Shown here: piece by piece, positions 56,701 through 64,000 of the stretch
Layout of the letters: each line of letters starts with the position of its first letter
Numbering within the stretch: the first letter of the stretch is position 1
Translations under genes and position numbers: made by a program
Assembly (NCBI GenBank): GCA_036346225.1
Contig: JARFIW010001491.1
Location: 1,736,001-1,800,000 of the forward strand
Source: Platerodrilus igneus
Taxonomy: Eukaryota > Arthropoda > Insecta > Coleoptera > Lycidae
Length of the DNA: 64,000 bases
Direction: 5' to 3'
Notes under the pieces: generated by a model
The model's database searches: none
What the model was told of the DNA's origin: nothing
What the model saw: only the letters and a program-made list of their open reading frames with translations

Positions 56701-57449
56701 AAGGTCGGAACTTTGAATCAGCGTTGTTTCAAAACGTCTGCAAGCATCTTGGAATCAGGAAAACTAGAACCACGCCACTTCATCCTCAATCGGATGGAAT
56801 GGTTGAAAGAATGAACAGAACGTTAGGAAAGTACCTGGCCAAAGTTGTCTCTGAACATCAACGAGACTGGGACCAATATCTACATTTGTTCCTACTGGCG
56901 TACCGATCTTCGGTACATGACAGCACAGGGTACTCGCCCGCTTGCGTAATGCTAGGACGTGAATTGCGGCTACCATGTGATCTTCGGTTTGGATTTAAAC
57001 CTGGAGAAGAAATCGCAGGTGAAGATTACGTTAGTAAGCTTCGTGAAAGATCAAATAGTATTCACGAAAACGTCCGAAAGAATATACAGGCAGCAAGCGA
57101 TCGAATGAAATCACAATATGACACGAGAGCACAAGAAGGTGGTTATCAACCTGGAGATTTAGTGTGGTTGTACAATCCACAAAGAAAACGTGGATTGTCG
57201 CCAAAACTACAAAGACAATGGGAAGGGCCGTACGAAATGTTAAAAAGAATTAATGATGTAGTGTACCGGATCAGAAGATCCCCTCGTGGTAAACCGAAAG
57301 TGGTACACTTTGACCGTTTAACATCCTACGCTGGCAACAACCAAGAAAACTCGAATGATGAGAATGGTGTTCGACAAGTTATTAATCATGAGCCAAATGT
57401 AGATTTGGAGAGCTTTATGGCAGCGTATGGTGGTTCCGCTAAGGCGAGA

Positions 57450-57890
57450 TTTGGCGTTGTTGTTGAAAAACAACAAGATCTGTTTAGAGCACCAGAAGAG
57501 TATTCCCTTGCACATTGCGTAGCTCAAGATTTGGCAATGTCAAGGGGAATAGCTGTTGTTTTCAAGAAAAAGTTTGGATGTGTAGATGAATTAGTACAAC
57601 AGCAGCCAACTGTAGGAAAAGCTTTGGTTCTTCAAGATAAAACTCGTTATGTTTACTATCTGGTCACCAAAAATTCTTCATGGCAGAGACCTAGTTATGG
57701 ACATCTATGGGAGGCTTTGCTAAATCTTAAGGCGCAGATGATGGAAAATGGAGTAACGAGACTAGCGGTGCCCAAGCTGGGCTGTGGACTGGATCGCTTA
57801 GACTGGAGGATAGTCCGAAATATGCTAAAAGTAGTTTTCCAGGGAACCAACGTCCAGGTTCTTGTTTGTTGTTATCAACCGGTTGCCTAC
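57450..57890 (+). CDS. Macrodomain (TARG1/OARD1-like) fused to the end of pol
   Basis: Part of the 1077-codon frame, residues about 876-1020. Motifs in order: QQDLF (Asp 885), [33 protein letters not shown] (Lys 949), [14 protein letters not shown] (Asp 990). Human OARD1/TARG1 has Asp 20, Lys 84 and Asp 125 in the matching motifs (GDLF, YYLITK, GCGLDRLQW). The spacing of 64 and 41 residues is the same here. TARG1 binds ADP-ribose and removes ADP-ribose from Asp/Glu side chains; Lys 84 and Asp 125 are its catalytic residues. The fold and likely substrate class are thus well supported. The role in the element is inference: it may counter host ADP-ribosylation or bind modified proteins or nucleic acid. 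It is not an independent gene. Confidence 0.9.
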
Positions 57891-57914
57891 CAAGACCAGG
57901 AAAAGAGTGTTGAC

Positions 57915-57971
57915 TGTTACTTCCAACGACGCGGTGGATGCACCAGAGGAGATAGCTGCCGATACCGTCAC
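57915..57971 (+). CDS. CCCH-type zinc finger at pol C-terminus
   Basis: Residues 1031-1049 of the 1077-codon frame: [19 protein letters not shown], that is C-x7-C-x5-C-x3-H, the spacing of RNA-binding CCCH fingers. About 28 residues follow, rich in Gln, Arg, Asn and Gly. The same finger is readable in the truncated copy at 50999-51055 (after its frameshifts). Likely role: contact with element or host RNA (inference). Confidence 0.82.
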
Positions 57972-58028
57972 CAGTCATCGAATTGGCGTCAAGATGGATT
58001 TACAGTTACGAGACGTAACGGTTTTAAA

Positions 58029-58039
58029 GAGGGGGGCAG
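58029..58039 (+). promoter_or_regulatory. Polypurine tract
   Basis: AGAGGGGGGCAG directly before the 3' LTR, the expected plus-strand primer of Ty3/Gypsy reverse transcription. It overlaps the last codons of pol. Confidence 0.75.
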
Positions 58040-58565
58040 TGTTGCGATCCACTATTAGGCAACCCGTCAAACATACAAACGCTCGGGGCACAGCGCCTTC
58101 TCAAGGATTCCAGAATTCTTCTAGAAATTACGGGAGCATGAGTCATCCTTGTAATCCTGAGTATATATAAGACCGCTAATGAATGCAAGAGTCAGTCTAT
58201 ACTAGAATGTCGTATATAAATTATAACGTGTTAAAGTAATAGTAGTTTTGAGCTTTTAGAAGTTTACATAAATGTGATATGCTGTGTCTAATGTACATGC
58301 AGCTTGTAGTATACATAAATAAATAGAAGTGTATAAACAAATAGTTGTGCTAGTGTTGTTAATGAACCTATGGTAAAGGAGTTAGTTTAAGAAGATATTA
58401 GTGCTTGTAAATTCATTAGTGTAATAGTGTTTCATTGTTGAGTGGACTGAAAACATCTATAAATAAGGCATATACTGTTAATTAGACTTGTGAACAGTGA
58501 GTAATAAAGACCATTATTATTACTTGTTTTAAATTAAAGAAACGCGGTAGTAGTAGCCCGCTACA
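58040..58565 (+). repeat. 3' LTR
   Basis: 526 bp, same length as the 5' LTR. By eye it differs at about four positions (near 58157, 58207, 58402 and 58430). The coding frame of pol ends 18 bases inside it. Confidence 0.95.
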
Positions 58566-58569
58566 GTAT

Positions 58570-60979
58570 ATTCTTGAACTAAATAGCGTATGCAGTGATA
58601 GCAAAAGTGCTTCTTTTCATTATCAAAACTAAGTTGCCATGAAACCTGTCGACATGTCTTTTATTCACACATAATGCGACTTGAATGTCTCCATTCTATC
58701 AGTAGATTTAAGGTTTTTCATATATTCATCATAGTACTGATTGTGAATCACTAGGAGGTTCACATGTTTTTTTTCTATTTGCCCATATCAAATATAGGGA
58801 CTGTAGTAAATTTGCATTTGCTTAGTTTCAAGGGTAGACATTAACCAATATATCATATTGAGCCTTGACGTTCTTAATTTGATTAAATATCATCAGAATT
58901 GTATGCCTTTAAGTTCAATATCTCAAAATAATGTGAATACTTTTTTAAATAATACACTATACATCTGTCCCACAGTTGATTTTTAATTTTGATTTCTTAA
59001 AATTTCATCAGAAAGAAAGTAATACTAGAGAGTCTAGACTTTCAGCATTCTTTAAAAAAAAATTTAATTATATATCTTAAGTTTACAATTGTTTCGGCCG
59101 CCTGATAAAATCTAGAAAAGATAACGGCAATCATCAGAACATGTTAAAATAATTGCTATTTCACGAACAAAAGTTTAACAGAAAATAGAAAAATTTTTGA
59201 AAATGTGGGCACTATTTAGTAGTAAACGAATATTGATAATGTTACAGTACAATTCTATGTTTATATGTATAATGTAGATATTTGGAGAGTCTTTGAGGAT
59301 ATCAATCAGCAGGATACAACACTATCATCACCTTACCTTGCAAAGAAAGCTTGAGTTTTATCGCGAGAGGCAGAGCCATATACAAAGATTCACGCATAAG
59401 TTATATTTGTTGAAGTTAATGCCCAAGTTAATTATATTCTTCAAACTCCAGCCACTATTCATTTTTGGAAATCCTGTATTTCCACAATTATTGGTTTTAT
59501 AACTTCTCTTAACCATTTATTTGGATCGGTATCTCTGAAGAAGGTTGTATTGGAAGTCGTGAAGTATTTAAGTTCCTGCTTTAGCTGAGTACTAGTTACA
59601 ATTTAAAACTCTCCACTCAACACTACATTATATTAGTTGCGTCTTTTGGCTTCACCAACTACTTCAATACAATTGGAAGGATATTTACACTCTCGCCTCA
59701 TCGCCAATCACTGCATAACCGTAGGCGTAAAATATTATGTCCGCAAATTTGGCTGTAAGTGTTGCAATCACAAATAAAGCCATCAAATAACACTAAGCCA
59801 GAGGCTTACCTGGTTTTTGCTAAAACCAAAGGCTGCCTTCGCTACTCTTTAATTCAGCATTGCCGCCAGGTGGTCTCTTCTGTGTGTACAAATGCTATGG
59901 GCGAAACAAAAGTTCCTACGAGTTAGCGAAACGCAAGATAGTTTGTTTTAGGTAACAGCAAAAGTGCGAAGGTAGGAAGGGATCACTTCACTAAAAATTA
60001 ACATGCACACACGGTCGATCTCTTCGATCATCTATAATCAAGTCCCTTACTTTAAAAAGCATTGATGCCACAAGCCTGTATATCCCCTCAATTCCACGCT
60101 TTCTATAGCAAACCGTTTTAACCACATTGCATTTTTTAGCCTGAAAAACGCGAGTGTATGCAGTTTACATGCCATAAATCACGGAATGACTGTTCCCAGA
60201 TTTGTGAGAAACTATTCATGAACTTCACACGTAAATATTTAATTTCCCATGCTGGATTCAAAAATTCTAAGTCTAATATTAAAATAAAACTTGATGGAGC
60301 CGAAAAGAACAACATATCATAGTTTTGTCCATTTTAAGTGCGTGGCAGATCGTCCTCTTGAAAAGACTTTTGCTATCTATTAAGAATATACTCATACGTT
60401 GATGCTTTAGATTACTTATTACTCCAGTCCTAATGTGTCCTTTGAAAGCTGATACAGAATCCGCCCAATGCACTCAGTTTGTTGTAGTCCGGTTTCTGGT
60501 TCACGTTTTTTTCTTCTGGGCTATTTTGACCTGTGAGTGCATAATTTTATTATTCAACAACAAGCCAATAGCTTCTGCTTCTCACCAGAAGACTTTCATG
60601 TCTTATCGCTTTGTTTAAATGTCAAATTCCAATTTTGCATACACGGAGACTTTCCACGATCACATAGTCATCTGATGAACACCTTACTCATGCAAACAGA
60701 GCAGTAATATGCTTTTTCCCATGACTATCAAATAATGCACTTCTAATTCATTTAAGAATGGGTCTATAATAGTACTCATTATTGTGTAGGTGTGTATGAA
60801 TGCATAATCTAACACCTTGAACCAATCAGGAATATCCAGGTCGTGGGTTATGATCATAATCCAACACCTCTGACCAATCAGTACAAACCTCCATTTTATA
60901 ATCAACGAGATATAATTTACGTATTATGCGAAACATGCTGTCATCTGTTGAACAAATAAATTTTTGCTTGTCAGTGTTT

Positions 60980-60980
<1 letters not shown>
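58570..60980. other. AT-rich region with possible transposase relics
   Basis: On the minus strand near 59490-59580 a frame reads YFTTSNTTFFRDTDPNKWLR and VIKPIIVEIQDFQ, which looks protein-like. The 64-codon minus frame at 60279-60473 is similar in character. Neither has a motif I can name. A 28-bp duplicated phrase (CATAATC(T/C)AACACCT...ACCAATCAG) lies at 60804-60830 and 60856-60881. Confidence 0.3.
59081..59140 (-). ncRNA. Weak hammerhead-like motif
   Basis: Minus strand: GTT before CTGATGA, an interior of about 30 bases starting TTGCC and ending GGCGGCC, then GAAA, then palindromic CAATTG flanked by A and T, then A as the cleavage position, then AAC that can pair with GTT. Core boxes are in order, but stem II is poorly paired and stem I short. 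It resembles the two better motifs in the window in having a palindromic stem III. Confidence 0.25.

Positions 60981-60982
<2 letters not shown>

Positions 60983-61019
<37 letters not shown>
60983..61019. repeat. (TA)n microsatellite
   Basis: About 18 TA units. Confidence 0.95.
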
Positions 61020-61020
<1 letters not shown>

Positions 61021-63055
61021 CTCATATTTAGACCAGGGTAGAAAATTAAATAATCACTTCAAATAATTTTAATCACCGTGTATAAGGAATTTTATTAGAT
61101 AATACGCTTTATTAAAAAAAACCGTGGACAATAAAAATTCATTCGTTTCATTAAAAATAAGAGATTTAAATCATGTACAAGACGCTTTATATCAAAAGAA
61201 GCAGTATTAAAAAGCTCTACGTAAAGAAACAAAGAGAAATTACGTGCAAAATTTACATTAATTGATTTAATTTCTGGGTAACAAGTAGTAAACAAAGTGT
61301 ACACATAATAATTAATATTTAATTTGTATTCGCTAAAAATGAAAGGGTAAAAGTCAATTTTAGTTGGAGTTAATTGAACCATTATTAATAATAAGCATAA
61401 AACTTGTAAAAACCCAATAAAATGCAAATCGTAGAAGGGTATTTAAAATGTTACGTTTGAACACACCTGCGTATTTTTAAAAGGCAATTTCAGTTTAATT
61501 TGTTTAGATAAACATGTCGATTCTACGGATATTGGAAACGGTCGGATGCTTTAGCACGAAATACAGAACACCTGCGTATTTTTAAAAAGCTCATTCTGCG
61601 TAAATGTTGCAGATAATTAATAGTTACAAAGAATCTTGGAGAAACCGTGGCTTAATATTCACGAGAAGGTGCGATACGGGGTTATTTAACCCAGATAGTC
61701 CACATGGACTGAAATAATCGATAATAAGGAATATCAATTTGCACTAATAAGAACAGGGTAGATAGAGACAGATAATATGCGCAAGACCGAGACACATATA
61801 GTAAAAAGTCGTGAGTAGAGCAACGTCATGGGGTTGCGATTGGTTGAAAGTAAAAAGCAAAATTGAGAGGTAGAAATAACATTTCTGTATAAAATTTAAT
61901 TAGGTATTCTCAGACGTTGCGTGCCGTGTGGAAATTTTCTGAGATTTAACTGAGGCGAGTGCAAAATTCGTAAAAATCGCATGCCGGGCTGCGGACTGGG
62001 AACAGAGCAGGCGAAATTCTTTAGAATTGTCCGTTTTGAGGACTCGACCGACAGACAGGCTAACCTCTATATATACCCAGGGGAATATGAACAAGCTCTC
62101 TTAGATCTTTGACTTGATTGAACGCGTTAAACAGTGTTTTTTAGTTTTCCGGTTTTAATATTAAATAATTTAAACAGTTTGCTCGAATATTATGTGATTT
62201 AAAACAGCTTGTTCTTGACGTGCTACAATGAATGTACGTTAGTGCACTTAGAAAAGAAGATACAAGGTAAAGAAAGTTTAGTATCACTGTACCAATTGGT
62301 AAAATTTACTACGACAAATAAATACACAAAAGTAGGCAGTTTTGGCGTATATTGGTGAAAGAAGTATGAATTTCTTTGTTATTTTTCGGGGGTGGTAATA
62401 ATTAAATGGTTCGTAAACATGACTGGATCCACTAAACAAGGTTCAGATATACACAGATGAGTTCCGGAAAAGCCCTGAAACAACTTTAAATAAATGGTGA
62501 TGGAGCAAATTTTTAAAACGTTGAGAATCAGAAGCCGTAAATATAACCCAGTTGGAATGGTGTAATTAACAAAGGGACGATGTACATTGAAGCTACGAGT
62601 GCAGTAACCTTCAGGTAAATTATACTATTTTGTTCGAACTTTGATATTTTGGTGTGTGTTGAATAACTTTACAATTTGTTTATTTAAAATGGACAGTAGT
62701 GAAATTGTACTAACAATAATATTTTAATTTTAAGGTGAAATTTGCTTGTTTAAGTAGAAAGGGGTATTTAGTATTGATGTTCTGGATTATGATGAAAATA
62801 TGGGTGTCTTTGAGCTCAATTAGACGAACCTGGTTAATTAACGTAAAGGGGTGGTAGATGCTCCCTTTGTACTCTGCATATATTGTTATAGTAATTAGTA
62901 GGCATCCTACAAGAACTTTAATTCTGGATGCATTCTAAAATAACAAATTTAATCTTGAAATTTTCTGATACTGAAATTTATGCTGAATTTTAATTTTGAA
63001 ATTTTAATGTATTGTGAATATTGATGTAAATAGAGTTAACGTTGATGTTTGTGGT
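61020..63055. other. AT-rich region; possible promoter-like stretch near 62.08 kb
   Basis: On the minus strand CTGGGTATATATAGAGG (about 62080) precedes a GC-richer segment with a 64-codon open frame (61900-62094). This looks like a pol II promoter followed by a leader, as in an LTR, but I could not find matching ends or a partner copy. The rest has no recognised feature. Confidence 0.3.
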
Positions 63056-63059
63056 AGGA

Positions 63060-63218
63060 ATGTGTTTGTTTTTTTTATGTATGAGGATGAAAGTTATCTA
63101 GAGGAGCAGCCGAGGCGATTAACGGAAGAAAATCAACAGACCAGGTAATTCAAGAGGTGTCACAGCATTCTTGACGCCCAATTCGTGAGGCTCGATTCTA
63201 ATTAATACATGGGTCACA

Positions 63219-63219
<1 letters not shown>
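63060..63219 (-). repeat. TA-anchored dispersed repeat, copy 6
   Basis: Read on the minus strand from the TA array: GCTGTGACCCATG, ATCGAGCCTCACGAATT, TAATCGCCTCGGCTGCTC, AACTTTCATCCTCATACATA. It aligns with copy 3 at 43573-43765. Confidence 0.65.

Positions 63220-63220
<1 letters not shown>

Positions 63221-63269
<49 letters not shown>
63221..63269. repeat. (TA)n microsatellite
   Basis: About 24 TA units anchoring copy 6 on its left and an imperfect hairpin on its right. Confidence 0.95.
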
Positions 63270-63272
<3 letters not shown>

Positions 63273-63284
63273 TTATGTAGTTGT

Positions 63285-63435
63285 AGGAAAAGTATAGTAT
63301 TCCACTCGCAAGTTATGGCCATTGTTCACTTGTATTATGCCGCTCGCCCAGCGGGCTCGCGATGCAAATCTTCCAAATGAGCAATGGCGATCATAACTAT
63401 TTTGTTGAATAATATACTATACCACTTCGTTGAAG
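63285..63435. repeat. Imperfect inverted repeat of about 150 bp
   Basis: AGTATAGTATTCCACT and AGTTATGGCCATTGTTCACT on the left are mirrored by AATGAGCAATGGCGATCATAA and ATACTATACCACT on the right. It surrounds a GC-rich centre (CCGCTCGCCCAGCGGGCTCG, itself palindromic). It may be a MITE. Confidence 0.55.
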
Positions 63436-63439
63436 AGAG

Positions 63440-64000
63440 AGGACATGTTGCTTGTTCAAAGTTCTATAATAGAATGAGACTTCCGTACTTATACTATTTC
63501 CCTCACCACCCACTCCAATTATTATTAAATTCAAGTGAACTAATATAACTAATACTCAAATTACGATTGGTTGAAACTAGTTCTAAAAATAATTTATATG
63601 TTTAATAACAACTGAAATATTAATGATTTAATCGCCTATAGAACTAGTTGCGCACACTTTTAAATTAGACTTATTAAGCCGAATACTAAATCATAACCGA
63701 CAATTTGCTGATAAGTAAGAGTTTATGTATCCTCGAATAAACCAATTTAATTCAAGGGAAGTCTGCTCGTACTTAGTATTAGAGTATATCCCTAAGCTAT
63801 TAATTTTCTATTTTTTTTCTTCCAAGGCCCATAGAAGTTCTTAGCAAGAATTTCCTAAAACCACATTCTTCAACGTTCCAAACAATTTGTTTAATTATGG
63901 TAATTAGACCCCCCCCCCACAATTCATTTTGAAAAATCCACCGAAAATACCCTCAAGCCATTCATTGTCTGTTATAACCCCGGCGACCGCGATCAGAGCC
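63440..64000. other. AT-rich stretch to window end
   Basis: No feature recognised apart from a C-run at 63910-63919. Confidence 0.4.

Larger units (their letters stand above)
53698..58058 (+). pseudogene. Gypsy pol: protease-RT-RNase H-integrase-macrodomain-CCCH
   Basis: Frame 1 (53698-54726) holds the aspartic protease (LLVDTGATKTIV at 53929). Between about 54660 and 54860 roughly four single-base indels shuffle the frame across the start of reverse transcriptase. From 54825 one open frame of 1077 codons runs to 58058. Residue positions in that frame: reverse transcriptase VYLDD at 116-120; RNase H VLDTDAS from 262; integrase zinc-binding HHCC around 490-535; integrase Asp 565, Asp 625, Glu 661 (35 residues between the last two); and the [16 protein letters not shown] module near 790. 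A macrodomain (about 876-1020) and a CCCH finger (1031-1049) follow. The usual end of such a pol would be near residue 840. Confidence 0.93.
51938..58565 (+). mobile_element. Ty3/Gypsy LTR retrotransposon with macrodomain-bearing pol
   Basis: A complete 6628-bp element. It has 526-bp LTRs (TGTTGCG...GCTACA) and a 4-bp target duplication GTAT (51934-51937 and 58566-58569). There is a primer-binding-like site just inside the 5' LTR and a polypurine tract (AAAGAGGGGGG) just before the 3' LTR. It encodes gag with a zinc knuckle, then protease, reverse transcriptase, RNase H and integrase in the usual Ty3/Gypsy order, followed by a macrodomain and a CCCH zinc finger. No envelope gene is present. 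Insertion is recent by LTR similarity (about four differences seen by eye), although gag and pol carry inactivating changes. Confidence 0.95.

Noticed and set aside
54920..57978. Minus-strand open frames across the Gypsy pol
   Set aside because: They are shadows of the pol frame, which carries all catalytic motifs.
57862..58170. 102-codon frame overlapping the pol end and the 3' LTR as an envelope gene
   Set aside because: It is in another frame from pol, extends into non-coding LTR sequence, and has no signal peptide or membrane segment.
61900..62100. Solo LTR with a TATA box on the minus strand
   Set aside because: The TATA-like box and GC-richer leader are suggestive, but I could not define TG/CA ends, a target duplication or a second copy.
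1..64000. CRISPR array, operon or bacterial features
   Set aside because: The window is eukaryotic (spliced gene, LINEs, SINEs, microsatellites). None of the tandem repeats has regularly spaced unique spacers.

Overview
The window looks like part of a large, AT-rich, repeat-laden arthropod genome, most likely an insect. The evidence is spliced exons with GT/AG borders, long introns, abundant (TA)n arrays, and mariner, Tc1, hAT, Ty3/Gypsy, LINE and tRNA-derived SINE sequences of types common in insects. I cannot name the species.

Only one convincing host gene is visible. It lies on the minus strand and spans at least 39777 to 16421. Three exons join in compatible phases: a signal-peptide exon (39660-39777), an exon carrying most of a PAN/Apple domain (27787-27925), and a 2.2 kb exon (16421-18642) that finishes the PAN domain and adds about 700 residues of Arg-Pro rich repeats. 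The last exon ends at a strong donor, so the gene continues toward or beyond base 1. Its introns are about 11.7 kb and 9.1 kb and are full of transposons.

Region by region. 1-1290 holds a decayed hAT transposase. 2826-3142 is a fold-back repeat whose arms carry hammerhead-ribozyme-like motifs. 5400-6800 and 12300-15540 hold (TA)n-anchored dispersed repeats and tRNA-bearing repeats, one an inverted duplication. Intron 2 (18643-27786) holds a 1.28 kb mariner, a Gypsy gag remnant, a transposase fragment and a SINE with target-site duplications. Intron 1 (27926-39659) holds a hammerhead-like motif near 30.8 kb and a three-level nest: a SINE inside an RTE-like LINE inside a Tc1-like element. From 43.5 to 48.7 kb there is another cluster of (TA)n-flanked repeats, a tRNA-like gene, a LINE remnant and a repeat rich in CGATAC motifs.

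49.7-58.6 kb contains two related Ty3/Gypsy copies. The 6.6 kb copy (51938-58565) has 526 bp LTRs that differ at about four sites. It is recent, although gag has one nonsense codon and pol a cluster of frameshifts. The most notable observation is that its pol reading frame runs past integrase into a macrodomain resembling the ADP-ribosyl hydrolase TARG1/OARD1, with Asp, Lys and Asp at the same spacing as in the human enzyme. A CCCH zinc finger follows at the C-terminus. The second, older copy carries the same extension, so it belongs to the family and is not an accident of one insertion.

The rest (58.6-64 kb and the stretches between the features above) is AT-rich DNA with small repeats and no gene that I can support.
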